In this document: positions 1 through 8,984 of the stretch, piece after piece
Layout: each line of letters begins with the position of its first letter
Numbering within the stretch: position 1 is the stretch's first letter
NCBI GenBank assembly: GCA_963753165.1
Contig: CAVWBP010000011.1
Span: 1-64,000, forward strand
Reading direction: 5' to 3'
Source: JAKLQR01 sp963753165
GTDB lineage: Bacteria > Nitrospirota > Thermodesulfovibrionia > Thermodesulfovibrionales > SM23-35
DNA length: 64,000 nt
The notes under the pieces: generated by a model
Database searches by the model: none
What the model saw: only the letters and a program-made list of their open reading frames with translations
What the model was told of the DNA's origin: nothing
Position numbers and translations under genes: made by a program

Positions 1-1
1 T

Positions 2-278
2 AAACTATATTGTTCCGTATATTCTTACTCCTGTGGACCTTACCTGCATTATGTGAGTGAGTCCTATAATCAACTGCCTACACCGCAAAGACCAACGCAG
101 GAGACTATTAAGACAGGGGATTATTTTATCGTAAATGCCAGGATTTCGAAGAGTTTCCTGAAGCATTATGAGGCGTATCTGGCAGTAAACAATATTTTCT
201 GACCTGGATTATGAGTCTGAGTGGCGGGTTCCCGGATGGGGAAGGAATTTTTATGTCGGTATTAAATTGAAACTGTAA
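2..278 (+). CDS. TonB-dependent receptor, C-terminal fragment (partial, frameshifted)
   Basis: The reading frame enters from outside the window and shows alternating aromatic and polar residues typical of outer-membrane beta-strands. It includes the stretch YFIVNARISKSF and ends in the closing strand GRNFYVGIKLKL, whose final hydrophobic residue is typical of TonB-dependent receptors. The frame changes by one base near 197-201, where the conserved NNIF-D junction is split by an extra T; translation then runs to the TAA at 276-278. The family imports metal chelates, cobalamin or oxyanions across the outer membrane. Its position directly before a tungstate uptake cluster on the same strand suggests, but does not prove, a metal or oxyanion substrate. 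Confidence 0.7.
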
Positions 279-412
279 CGTTGAAAATTCTTTCTGCCGC
301 TTTCTCCGGCAGTTTCGTTGATAGTGCCGGGATTCACAATTTTGATTCTTCTTATGGTGTGGTATTATCTGCAGATGGGCAGGGCCAGTAAACTTAGCAA
401 AGAGGGGATGTT

Positions 413-1513
413 ATGAAGAAAACAGGAACGCTGATATGTATGCTCTGCATTCTTTTCTTATGGTGCAATGCAGCGCTGAGCGCCTCTCAGCCGTCAATAA
501 GCATTACAGGAGTGGTAAAACAGCCGCTCAATCTGACCACAGACGACCTCCGCCGGTTTGAATCGGTGAATGTCAGACTGAACGAGGTTGCAACAGACAG
601 GAGTTACCACGGAGCATTTTTCTACCGCGGCGTGCCCCTCAGGACATTGCTTGAACTTGCAACGGTGCAGAAGGAAGCAGCCGACTTTTCCAAGCCCGTT
701 GACCTTGCGATAGTCGTAAAGAACAAGGATGGGAAACAGACGGTCCTCTCCTGGGGCGAAATATTTTATCGAAATCCGGCAGACATTATCATCGCATTGT
801 CTGCCGAGCCGGTCATGCCTCACCGGGAATGTGCGAATTGTCACCAGCCGGAGGCATATACCCAATGGTTGGCCCCGCTCAAGCGCCAGCCCGGAATGCC
901 GAAGCTCGTTGTTGCAAACGATTTTTATTCTGACCGGTCCCTTGAGGATATCAGCGCCATTGAGGTGATCGACCTCCATCCGGAATTACGTTCACAAAAA
1001 ATGCCTGAACTCTTCTCGCCCGGATTTACCGTCGCCGGCGCAGTGAAAGAAACTCTGAAAATCAGCGATATTTCCTCATCTCCGCGCCTCGACATTTTAA
1101 CCAAGCAGATCGGAGACGGAAAAGGGTATCACGGACTGAAACATTTCGGAGGTGCACCGCTGATAGAAATCATACGGAACGCAGGGATAGAACCTGATCT
1201 GAATACAGTTTTGCTCATCTCTGCCCCCGACGGCTACCGCTCCCTGATATCATATGGAGAACTTCTTCTTGCGCCATACGGCAGGAATATCATTATCGCC
1301 GACAGGGCTGATGATAAGCCTCTGAAGAAGAACGGCAAATTTATTGCGGTTTTGCCCGATGATCTCTCAGCGGACAGGTGGGTAAAGGCGGTCGAAAAGA
1401 TAGAAGTTATCAGACTGAAGCAGAAAACAGGACAAGCCGGACCAGGGATATTGAGAGAAGAGAAGATTCCTGCAGAGAAGGCAGCAGGAGGCGCGCTGAT
1501 TGAACAAAAGTAG
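413..1513 (+). CDS. secreted protein with two molybdopterin-oxidoreductase-like domains and a CXXCH motif
   Basis: This 366-residue protein starts with a clear signal peptide (MKKTGTLICMLCILFLW, cleavage likely near Ala-22/Ser-24), so it acts outside the cytoplasm. Two related halves follow, at about 28-190 and 205-340. Each begins with a strand of the SITGVVKQPL / FTVAGAVKETL type and contains a YHG motif and a segment on the pattern G-A/V-PL-x-x-(L/I)(L/I). This resembles the non-catalytic molybdopterin-binding (sulfite oxidase-like) fold. A CANCH motif near residue 142 could bind one c-type heme or be a metal site. The ATG has a fair ribosome site (AGAGGGGAT) and the stop lies just before the TupA-type gene. 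A role in tungstate or molybdate handling is inferred from context only. Confidence 0.55.
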   Translation: MKKTGTLICMLCILFLWCNAALSASQPSISITGVVKQPLNLTTDDLRRFESVNVRLNEVATDRSYHGAFFYRGVPLRTLLELATVQKEAADFSKPVDLAIVVKNKDGKQTVLSWGEIFYRNPADIIIALSAEPVMPHRECANCHQPEAYTQWLAPLKRQPGMPKLVVANDFYSDRSLEDISAIEVIDLHPELRSQKMPELFSPGFTVAGAVKETLKISDISSSPRLDILTKQIGDGKGYHGLKHFGGAPLIEIIRNAGIEPDLNTVLLISAPDGYRSLISYGELLLAPYGRNIIIADRADDKPLKKNGKFIAVLPDDLSADRWVKAVEKIEVIRLKQKTGQAGPGILREEKIPAEKAAGGALIEQK

Positions 1514-1538
1514 CCATATCCATAAAGAAGGAGGAACC

Positions 1539-2331
1539 ATGGCAAAAGGAAAAACAAAACTCATCATTGCCTCAACCACGAGCACGCAGAATTCAGGGCT
1601 CCTCGATATCCTTATCCCTGCATATGAAAAGGCAACGCTCTTCCATGTGAAAGTCGAGATTATTGCGGTAGGAACAGGAAAGGCTATCAGGATAGCGAAG
1701 AAGGGCGAAGCCGACATGCTTTTTGTACACGATCCCTTTCGCGAGGAGAAATTTGTTGCCGAGGGATATGGGGTGAACAGAAGGGCGGTCATGCATAATG
1801 ATTTTGTTATTGCAGGGCCCGGAAATGACCCGGCCAGGATCAAGGCCGCAAAGACAGCGATCGACGCGTTCGAGGAAATTGCTGAAAAAGGGGCTGCATT
1901 TGTATCACGGGGCGACGATTCCGGCACCAATATCAGGGAGTTGGATATCTGGGATGATTCCGGCATCAATCCGAAAGGGAAGGGATGGTATTTTGAGGCA
2001 GGCGCGAACATGAAGGAAACGCTCATACTCGCCGACCAGAAAAAGGCATATGCGCTGACTGACATGGGAACATTTCTCAACCTTGAACCGAAAATAGGAT
2101 TGAAGATTCTTTACAGAGAAGACAAAATGTTAAAGAACTTTTACAGTGTCATTGCCGATGAACCCTGACAGGTTTCCGCAGGTGAAATACCGTGAGGCCA
2201 TGGACTTTATTGCCTTCGTAACTTCACCGGAAGGGCAGAAGATTATCGCGGATTACAAGAGACACGGGGTGAACCTTTTTTATCCGGATGCCATCCCGTC
2301 CGTCATGCATACGAACAGGAAAAGGAGATAA
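1539..2331 (+). CDS. tupA: tungstate ABC transporter substrate-binding protein, first copy (frameshifted, no signal peptide)
   Basis: The protein carries the TupA-family opening IIASTTSTQNSGLLD, the VGTGKAIRIAKKGEADML segment and the SRGDDSGT anion-binding region. TupA proteins bind tungstate (or molybdate) with high affinity and deliver it to TupBC. The ATG at 1539 follows a strong AAGGAGG site. An alternative TTG at 1500 adds only hydrophilic residues, so neither start gives a signal peptide, which is odd for a periplasmic binding protein. Reading breaks at about 2157, where an extra base turns the continuation MNPDRFPQVKY out of frame; the remaining 58 residues are conserved to 2331. The next gene is a second copy that does have a signal peptide. 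Confidence 0.8.
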
Positions 2332-2340
2332 GGAGGCGTT

Positions 2341-3160
2341 ATGAAATTAGCGGGAATTTTCACGGGAATGCTGATTTTCACACTCTTGACTGTTTCAGTC
2401 GTTTCAGCTGAGACGCGGATACTGTGCGCATCGACTACGAGCACACAGAATTCCGGGTTGCTGGACTACATTCTGCCGATATTTGAGAAGCAAACCGGAA
2501 TTAAAGTCGATGTTGTCGCAGTGGGAACGGGTGCAGCGATAGAAATCGGGAAAAGAGGGGATGCAGACCTTGTTCTTGTCCACGCAAAAGAACAGGAAAT
2601 GAAGGCGGTAGAGGAAGGATTTTTTGTAAACCGTCATGACGTAATGTACAACGACTTTCTTCATCATCGGGCCGCCTGATGATCCCGCTGCAATAAAGGG
2701 CACGAAGTCAGCAGCGGACGCATTCCGGAAGGTTGCGGAAAGCTCCCGCCCTTTTGTTTCGAGAGGCGACAAATCAGGCACTCATACAAAAGAACTCGCG
2801 ATCTGGAAGAAGGCGGGAATCGAGCCGAACGGGCAGCAATGGTATCTCGAAGTCGGCCAGGGTATGGAGAAAACCCAGAGGATCGCAAATGAAAAAAGGG
2901 CGTATACCCTGACTGACAGGGGCACGTGGCTTGCGACAAAGGACAAGGACCGGCTCGAAATGTCGGTTGTCCTTGAGGGTGATCCTGTCCTCTTCAATCA
3001 ATACGGAGTTATGGCGGTAAATCCTGAAAAACACAAACATGTGAAATATAAAGAGGCCATGCAATTTATTAACTGGCTTATATCGAAGGAAGGGCAGCAG
3101 GCGGTCGGATCGTTTAAGGACAAAAACGGGAATCAGCTTTTTACTCCCAATGCGAAATAG
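2341..3160 (+). CDS. tupA: tungstate ABC transporter substrate-binding protein, second copy (frameshifted)
   Basis: An N-terminal signal peptide (MKLAGIFTGMLIFTLLTVS, cleavage after VVSA) is followed by the TupA signature CASTTSTQNSGLLDYI, VGTGAAIEIGKRGDADLV, SRGDKSGTHTKEL and a conserved C-terminal AMQFINWLISKEGQQ region. The protein should be the periplasmic tungstate-binding component serving TupB and TupC at 3481-4913. One extra base near 2660, in a run around GACTTTCTTC, shifts the frame between NDF and FIIGPPDD; the full product would be about 272 residues. It starts 9 bases after the first copy, behind an AAGGAGG-type site, so the two were probably co-transcribed. Tandem copies may differ in affinity or in oxyanion preference, which cannot be read from sequence. 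Confidence 0.85.
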
Positions 3161-3180
3161 CCTTTGTCTTTTGGAAACAA

Positions 3181-3206
3181 AAAGGGCGGCTTCAACGCCG
3201 CCCTTT
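3181..3206. terminator. bidirectional intrinsic terminator
   Basis: A perfect 10-bp stem (AAAGGGCGGC / GCCGCCCTTT) with a 6-base loop is preceded by a run of A and continues into T-rich sequence. It sits between the second tupA and the convergent small lysine-rich gene, so it can stop both transcripts. Confidence 0.75.
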
Positions 3207-3230
3207 GCCATCATGCAGGCTGAACCGACG

Positions 3231-3347
3231 CTACTTCTTTTTTGTTTTCGGTTTTGCGGTGGTCTTTTTCGCTGTCGTCTTCTTGGTAGTGGCTTTCTTT
3301 GCTGTGGTTTTCTTCACAGCGGTCTTGTGTTTTGCTCCGCAGGTCAT
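3231..3347 (-). CDS. 38-residue lysine/threonine/alanine-rich basic peptide
   Basis: This small gene reads MTCGAKHKTAVKKTTAKK at the start and continues as repeats of TTKKTTAKK to a KPKTKKK end, followed by TAG. The ATG has an excellent GGAGGGAG ribosome site 6 bases upstream, and an intrinsic terminator lies just beyond the stop, so it looks like a self-contained transcription unit. The repeats resemble the C-terminal tails of bacterial histone H1-like and AlgP-type proteins and should bind nucleic acid through charge. Two other lysine-rich mini-genes occur in this window (10805-10867 and 22243-22350). Function is unknown; DNA compaction or RNA binding are guesses. Confidence 0.65.
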   Translation of the reverse strand: MTCGAKHKTAVKKTTAKKATTKKTTAKKTTAKPKTKKK

Positions 3348-3480
3348 ACAATCTCCCTCCTTGTTGGTATATATGTTCAAAAGTATCAGAGAAAGGTATA
3401 TCTGTCAAATGATAATTTCAAGTATGCCTCCATGCCGACCGTATACGTTTAGATTACACGTATTCGGGTAAAATAAGACC

Positions 3481-4188
3481 ATGGATTCTCTCATCGAAGG
3501 GTTCAGAAAAGCACTCGTCCTCATAGCGGGTCTTGATCCCGAATTGCTCGGCATCATTTTTCTTTCCCTGAAAGTTTCGGGACTTGCCCTCATGATTTCG
3601 ACGCTCGCAGGTCTTCCCGCCGGCACTCTGATCGGGTTCAGAAAATTTCCGGGAAGAGGGTTCATCATCAGTCTTCTCAATACCTTCATGGGCTTGCCCC
3701 CCGTCGTAGTCGGATTATTCGTGTACCTCTTCCTGTCGCGGAGCGGGCCGCTCGGTTTTCTCGGACTGCTCTATTCCCCGTCTGCAATGGTCATCGCACA
3801 GGTAATCCTTGCGCTGCCCATTATCACCGCGCTTTCTCATGCGGCGATTATAAAAATTGACCCTATCGTGAAACAGGCTGCGCTCACCCTTGGGGCGACG
3901 CCGTTCCAGGCATCGATTGCCGTTGTGAAGGAAGCACGGTACGGTATTATGTCAGCAGTGATTGCAGGGTTCGGCAGGGTCATGGCGGAGGTCGGGGCGA
4001 TATTGATCGTCGGCGGAAACATTGCGAATTATACCCGTGTGATGACGACAACGATAGCGCTCGAAACAGACAAGGGGAACTTCGAGCTTGCTCTTGCCCT
4101 GGGTATCATCCTTCTCATCATCTCTTTCGCCATAAATATCGGCCTCTACGTTATTCAGAAGAGAGGGCTGCTCAAAACAGGGGACTGA
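3481..4188 (+). CDS. tupB: tungstate ABC transporter permease
   Basis: The 235-residue protein has about five hydrophobic segments and the permease coupling motif EARYGIMSAVIAGFGRVMAEVGA, which matches the EAA loop of oxyanion ABC permeases (CysT/ModB/TupB type). It forms the inner-membrane channel through which tungstate released by TupA passes. The stop is 2 bases before the tupC ATG, so the two are translationally close. A weak site precedes the ATG at 3481, and the gene is separated from the tupA pair by the small lysine-rich gene and its terminator. It may therefore have its own promoter in the region 3350-3480. Confidence 0.88.
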   Translation: MDSLIEGFRKALVLIAGLDPELLGIIFLSLKVSGLALMISTLAGLPAGTLIGFRKFPGRGFIISLLNTFMGLPPVVVGLFVYLFLSRSGPLGFLGLLYSPSAMVIAQVILALPIITALSHAAIIKIDPIVKQAALTLGATPFQASIAVVKEARYGIMSAVIAGFGRVMAEVGAILIVGGNIANYTRVMTTTIALETDKGNFELALALGIILLIISFAINIGLYVIQKRGLLKTGD

Positions 4189-4190
4189 AT

Positions 4191-4913
4191 ATGAAATTAT
4201 CGGTCACAAAACTCAACAAGAGCTATTCCGGGAGACATATTCTAAAAGACTGCTCGTTCTCCTTCGGAAGGCCTGGTATGTACCTGCTGATGGGGCCAAA
4301 CGGAAGCGGCAAGTCCACGCTCCTCAGGGTCTGCGCTTTACTCGAAAAGCCGGACAGCGGCGAGGTGGAGTATTCCTCCGGGACCGGCAAGATCCCTCAG
4401 GACATCCGGCTCAAGAGGCAGATCAGCCTTGTCCTGCCGAAAATAGGTCCTTTTCATACGACTGTTTTCAACAATGTTGCCTACGGATTGAGGGTTCGCA
4501 ATGTGAACAACCAGGAAGTGGAAGAGCGGGCAGAGAGAGCGTTGGAATTTGTCGGGCTGACCCACAAAAGGGACATGAATGCCCTGGCATTATCAAGCGG
4601 GGAAACCCAGAGGCTCGGGATCGCAAGGGCAGTAGTCCTCAAGCCGGACATACTCTTCCTCGATGAGCCGACCGCATCGCTGGACCCGTACAATACAAAG
4701 GTTATCGAAGAGATGATTATCAGGCTGAAGGAGGAGGGAACGATGACGATTCTTATGGTAACGCATAATATCTTCCAGGCGCAACGGCTTGCGGACACCG
4801 TCTTTTTTATGTATGAGGGGACGATCATTGATCAGGGAGGCGCGCAACAATTTTTCGAGAAACCAGGGGACGAGAGGGCATATAAATTCATCACCGGCCA
4901 GATGGTGTATTAA
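4191..4913 (+). CDS. tupC: tungstate ABC transporter ATP-binding protein
   Basis: This is a 240-residue ABC ATPase with Walker A GPNGSGKST near residue 35, signature LSSGETQRLGIARA near 135, Walker B ILFLDEPTASLD near 158 and the switch histidine in MVTHN. It powers tungstate import by TupB. The gene follows tupB after 2 bases and ends the cluster; a terminator lies at 5045-5080. Similar ATPases serve molybdate, so substrate assignment rests on the TupA signatures nearby. Confidence 0.88.
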   Translation: MKLSVTKLNKSYSGRHILKDCSFSFGRPGMYLLMGPNGSGKSTLLRVCALLEKPDSGEVEYSSGTGKIPQDIRLKRQISLVLPKIGPFHTTVFNNVAYGLRVRNVNNQEVEERAERALEFVGLTHKRDMNALALSSGETQRLGIARAVVLKPDILFLDEPTASLDPYNTKVIEEMIIRLKEEGTMTILMVTHNIFQAQRLADTVFFMYEGTIIDQGGAQQFFEKPGDERAYKFITGQMVY

Positions 4914-5044
4914 CTCCATATTAGGTTGCTTCCGGCAATTTTTCATATATTCTTCGCATTCCGTTCATAATTTCTTCATATGTTTCTATTATCATAGAAC
5001 CATGAAACATTAAAAATAAATTCACCTCCATTCTTGAATAAGAG

Positions 5045-5080
5045 GGCAGACCGTATTTCAGGTCTGCCTTTTTATTTTTT
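5045..5080 (+). terminator. intrinsic terminator after the tungstate cluster
   Basis: The stem GGCAGACC / GGTCTGCC with an 8-base loop is followed by TTTTTATTTTTT. It separates the tungstate genes from the fluoride riboswitch downstream. Confidence 0.8.
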
Positions 5081-5127
5081 CGGGTGATTTCCATTGACAA
5101 CGATAAATTCCTGATAGCATAATAGAC

Positions 5128-5262
5128 CGTCGGCGATGGGGTTCGCCTTAAACCGTTCCGTTCACCCGGAAATGATGACCCCTACTCTGTCAGCAGAGCG
5201 CCAGGAGCAGACAACAGCAGCACGGAACTCCTGGAGCGGTGCAGACAAAGTAGGGGTTTTTT
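5128..5262 (+). promoter_or_regulatory. fluoride riboswitch (crcB motif) with terminator-type expression platform
   Basis: The conserved aptamer blocks GGCGATGGGGTTCGCC, TTAAACC and TGATGACCCCTAC appear in the right order between 5131 and 5184. The CCCCTAC segment is also complementary to GTAGGGG at 5250-5256, which is followed by a T-run. This gives the standard design in which fluoride binding prevents a terminator from forming and lets the downstream gene be expressed. The element lies 15 bases before the ribosome site of the antiporter at 5277, so it should induce that gene when fluoride enters the cell. A long insert separates the two halves of the terminator stem. Confidence 0.9.
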
Positions 5263-5276
5263 GTTGAGGAGGTTTC

Positions 5277-6461
5277 ATGGCATTCAGTATTGCAGTGATT
5301 GTGCTTCTCGGTCTCTTTTCGAATTATCTCTTTCAGAAGATAAAGCTGCCCGGTCTTCTGGGAATGCTGATCATCGGCATCCTTTTCGGTCCCTACGTCT
5401 TCAACATCATCAGGCCGGAACTCCTGAAAGTATCGGCGGACCTGAGAATGGTGGCGCTCATCGTCATACTTCTCAGGGCGGGACTTGAACTCAGGAGGGA
5501 TACCCTGAACAGGGTAGGCAGGGCCACCCTCCTTATGTCATGCATCCCGGCGGTTTTTGAGGGGGCGGTGATTACCGTTCTTGCGCCTCCCCTCCTTGGC
5601 ATCAGTTATCTCGAAGGGGCGATCCTCGGCTCCATCATCGCTGCGGTATCGCCGGCGGTAGTCGTCCCTATGATGCTCCAGTATATGGAGAAAAAACGGG
5701 GAACGAAAAAAGGGATCCCGACGCTCATCCTCGGAGCCTCTTCAGTGGATGACGTCTTTGTGATCGTTGTCTTTTCCATCCTGCTCGGTATATACACGGG
5801 AACCCAGACGAATATTGGGGTCAAACTCCTTGAAATCCCCGAATCGATCCTCCTTGGAATTGGAGCAGGCGTCCTGACGGGATATGTCCTTTACCATATA
5901 TTCGAGAGATACAACCTGCGGGCAACGAAGATGACAATCGTGGTAGTCGCTGTCTCCGTGCTTCTTACATGGGTTGAAGACTCTCTCAAGGCAAAGATTG
6001 CCATGTCTGCGCTTCTCGGAGTTATGACGATAGGCTTCATCCTCCTTGAAAAGGTGGAGATCAGGGCGCACAAGATTTCCCAAAAACTCTCGAAGGTCTG
6101 GATCTTCGCCGAGATCCTGCTCTTTGTCCTTGTCGGCGCCCAGGTGAATATCCAGGTCGCCTGGGACGCAGGCCTTGCCGGCGCGCTCCTGATTTTTATC
6201 GCCCTGACAGGGCGAAGCGTCGGTACCTACATAAGTCTCATGGGGACGGACCTCAATTTCAGAGAACGGTTGTTTTGTGTGATATCCTACATTCCGAAGG
6301 CTACTGTCCAGGCCGCAATAGGGGCGGTGCCACTTGAGATGGGGGTAAAGTCGGGAGATGTTATCCTCGCAGTTGCCGTGCTCTCGATACTCCTCACCGC
6401 TCCACTCGGCGCCATAGGAATTATGGCAACGGGAGACCGGTGGCTCGAAAAAGAGAGATGA
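5277..6461 (+). CDS. fluoride-inducible cation/proton antiporter (CPA family)
   Basis: The 394-residue protein has about 11-12 hydrophobic segments. It shows features of Na+/H+ exchanger domains: the IKLPGLLGMLIIGILFGP opening, an RAGLELRRDTL segment and an SSVDDVFVIVVFS segment carrying adjacent acidic residues in the membrane, the likely ion site. The ATG follows GAGGAGG. Antiporters of this family are known partners of the fluoride riboswitch in bacteria that lack or supplement CrcB/CLC-F channels. Here it should help expel fluoride or restore pH after HF entry. It has no partner gene downstream; a permease follows after about 150 bases. Confidence 0.87.
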   Translation: MAFSIAVIVLLGLFSNYLFQKIKLPGLLGMLIIGILFGPYVFNIIRPELLKVSADLRMVALIVILLRAGLELRRDTLNRVGRATLLMSCIPAVFEGAVITVLAPPLLGISYLEGAILGSIIAAVSPAVVVPMMLQYMEKKRGTKKGIPTLILGASSVDDVFVIVVFSILLGIYTGTQTNIGVKLLEIPESILLGIGAGVLTGYVLYHIFERYNLRATKMTIVVVAVSVLLTWVEDSLKAKIAMSALLGVMTIGFILLEKVEIRAHKISQKLSKVWIFAEILLFVLVGAQVNIQVAWDAGLAGALLIFIALTGRSVGTYISLMGTDLNFRERLFCVISYIPKATVQAAIGAVPLEMGVKSGDVILAVAVLSILLTAPLGAIGIMATGDRWLEKER

Positions 6462-6615
6462 GATCCCATGCGCTTGGCTGCTCGACAAGGAGGGAGGCAT
6501 CATATACGCGGTATCTTGCCGCTTATTTCTCAGTCAAATGGTATATGATACTGTGTATAAACACGATAATTAAATATATTCGTGTTACTGAATTGCCAAA
6601 GTAAAGGAGGTTCTT

Positions 6616-7680
6616 ATGTATTTCGAGACTGCCGGAATTGAAGTTGCTCCGTGGATTCCTCCCCTTGTGGCACTGGTCGTCTCTTTCTTTACCTCCATGG
6701 GCGGAGTTTCAGGTGCTTTTCTTTTATTGCCATTCCAGATGAGTTACCTCAATTTCACAAGCCCATCTGTGAGCGCTACTAATTTTGTCTTTAATATTGT
6801 TGCGATTCCGAGCGGAGTATACCGTTACCTCAAGGAAGGGAGAATGGCATGGCCATTGACGTGGGTGGTGATTATCGGAACGCTTCCCGGGGTATTTATC
6901 GGCTACTATCTGAGAGTGCTCTATCTTCCTGATCCGAGGGTTTTTAAACTGTTTGTGGGATGTGTGCTCCTTTATATCGGTATTCGCCTCATATATGAAC
7001 TTACGGGTAAAGCTTCGGCGGGGAAGGCAAAGATGAAGGCCCTCGAAGATAAGTTCAGGGAAAGGACAAAACAGCTCAGGGAACAGCAAAAAAGCAGGGT
7101 AGCTTCGGGACTTCCGCCTGAGGCTGTGGTGAAGACGATATCGGTAAGCCTGAAAAAAGTAGAATATGAATTCTGGGGAGAGAGATTTTCATTCAGCACA
7201 GTCGGCATGTTCTTTCTCGCCTTCTTCGTCGGAATAATCGGCGGCACATATGGAATCGGAGGAGGCGCCATCATCGCGCCATTCTGCGTTGCGGTATTCC
7301 ATCTGCCGGTTTATACAGTTGCAGGCGCTGCCCTGATGGGCACATTACTAACATCATTTTGGGGTTATATTTTACAGTATCATTCCTGCAAAGGCCGGCA
7401 TGGTAACCTCACCTGACTGGTTTTTGGATTTTTGTTCGGTACAGGCGGATTCATCGGCATCTATCTTGGCGCCAGGTTCCAGAAATTCGTGCCCCAAAAG
7501 GCGATCAAGCTCATGCTCGGAATTATTATTGTTTTACTTGCCCTAAGATATATTTCACAGTATTTTCTGAATAGAAGTCGTTCTGTGAACGAATTGATAT
7601 TTTATTTTAGTGCAATAACTGCGAGTTTGTCGGCGATTTTGTTCATTGCGTTTATTATGGTTGTAAGGAGAAACAGCTAA
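6616..7680 (+). CDS. TSUP family (TauE/SafE) anion permease, with two frameshifts
   Basis: The N-terminal 245 residues contain the glycine-rich first repeat FTSMGGVSGAFLLLPFQ and the second repeat IGGTYGIGGGAIIAPF typical of TSUP transporters, which move sulfite, sulfonates or similar anions. The ATG has a good AAAGGAGG site. Reading breaks twice: an extra T in the TTTT run near 7357-7361, and a missing G near 7426 in TTTTTGGATTTTT. Restoring both gives a continuous protein through IIPAKAGMVTSPDWFLGFL, FGTGGFIGIYLGARFQKF and a last membrane helix to 7680. A diverged copy of 7380-7575 lies inside nfo at 9582-9778. Both indels are in homopolymers, so sequence error is likely. Confidence 0.82.
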
Positions 7681-7712
7681 GGACTCATTATGCCTGCAGA
7701 TTTTTCATATAT

Positions 7713-7735
7713 CCTCCCCTTTATGAAAGGGGAGG
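7713..7735. repeat. short intergenic palindrome (CCTCCCCTTT type)
   Basis: CCTCCCCTTT and AAAGGGGAGG form a perfect 10-bp stem with a 3-base loop. Related C-rich/G-rich palindromes recur at 8772-8794, 8884-8906, 44098-44140, 44552-44590, 45127-45175 and 60139-60222, defining a dispersed repeat family. Confidence 0.7.
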
Positions 7736-7808
7736 TCAGGAGGGGTTATCTTCTCCTGCACTTTAGCCAAGTTATGTGGATGTGACCGCTCTCCGATGAA
7801 ACGAAGAA

Positions 7809-8575
7809 TTAATTCTTTCCTTCAACAATCTTTATCTCATCCTCTGTCAACCCGTATAGCTCATAGACCAAAAGGTCTATCTGCTTATCAGTGAGATCAA
7901 TCTGCCGCTGGAGAGAAGTCTTTTCGTGGTCGGTCTTGGCTGTCTGCAACTGTTTGTTGAGCAAAAGCATCTGTTCAACCAATGAAACCATTCTGTCATG
8001 ACGGGCTTTGTCAGCCGGATCGGAAAAGTTGATGGAACGGATGGGAAGTTCTCCGAGAAGTTGAGTTCCCTCTGGGTGATTGAATTGCGTAGGGCTATAT
8101 TGCGTGCAAATATGTCCCGCCATGATTCTATTTCCCTGAGAAATTCGCTATCGACTTCAGCCGTGCCTTTTTTGTGCTTCGTTGTCTCAGCGTATTTATC
8201 GAATGATCCCTTCAGCACTGCTTCACGGGAGAATACGAAGGCTATATCGTTCCATCGCCGTATATATTCATCAGGTTTCGTCTCAACAAAAAACTTTCTC
8301 GTGCCGCCTATACGAAAACAATAATCAGGAGCTTTTACGGCGCTGCCGATTTTTATGGCGTCTTCGTGAATTACGTCCTTATAAGCCTCGGCATACCCCT
8401 GTCTGTTATCGACATCCCATCCAAGGATCCCGAAGAAAGGATCAATAAACTCGCGCCTGAGCTGAGTTTCATTATATTGCCCCGAGCGGTAGGCTTCTTT
8501 GTTATCCTCAAAGCGTTTGATTAGCTCAAACATTTCTTCGGGGATCCCTGCTGCTCTTTTTTCACTCATTCCCAT
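7809..8575 (-). pseudogene. type IIG (Eco57I-like) restriction-modification enzyme, internally deleted remnant
   Basis: The first 150 residues from the ATG at 8575 match the N-terminal region of large single-chain restriction-methylation enzymes, including REFIDPFFGILGWDVDNRQG, DYCFRIGGTRKFFVETK and the acidic segment EVDSEFLREIESWR. The last 70 residues (INFSDPADKARHDRMV, the coiled coil and ELYGLTEDEIKIVEG) match the extreme C-terminus of the same family. Nearly all of the methyltransferase core (no NPPY motif) and target-recognition regions are missing. There are at least two deletion joints, one after the KFFVETK motif and one near 8000-8070 where the frame also changes. Full-length members are about 1,000 residues. 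The gene is clearly dead. Confidence 0.8.
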
Positions 8576-8978
8576 CACCTGGATGGTTTCAGTATAAATA
8601 TATGAAAGAAATCTTTCAATGTTTCGCCCTGTGTCCCGAAGACAAGAGAAACTATGCCTTTGACAATTATTGTAAAAAATAACCAAGTATGCAATCTTAT
8701 TCCTAAGGGATTCATAAGTTGAGTGACATGGGTTTAAGTAATACCCTCAACCCACTCTTAACCTCTCCCGTCCTCCCCTTAAGTGAAGGGGAGGTGAAGG
8801 TGGGGTTATGTTCGAAGGGGGATGGTCGGCAGATGGTGACTTATACTAATGGGTTCAAAATCGATTCAAGTAACGCCCCCCAACCCCCTCTTAACCTAAG
8901 AGGGGGCGAGGGGGAGTTATGCAAATTTGATCGCTCACTAACGCATTGGTTAGTAGCTATTATTTTGAGACTGAAACA
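8576..8978. repeat. gene-free stretch holding two palindromic repeats
   Basis: No gene is supported here. Two hairpins are visible: CCTCCCCTT / AAGGGGAGG at 8772-8794 and CCCCCTCTTA / TAAGAGGGGG at 8884-8906. Each sits in a longer stretch rich in CCCC and GGGG that resembles the other dispersed repeats of the window. Confidence 0.65.
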
Positions 8979-8984
8979 ATGACT

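Noticed and set aside
494..979. 161-codon open frame on the minus strand
   Set aside because: It lies wholly antisense to the secreted two-domain gene at 413-1513, has no ribosome site and no family features.
5742..6503. 253-codon open frame on the minus strand
   Set aside because: Antisense shadow of the antiporter gene; rich in D, H and E as expected from the complement of hydrophobic codons.
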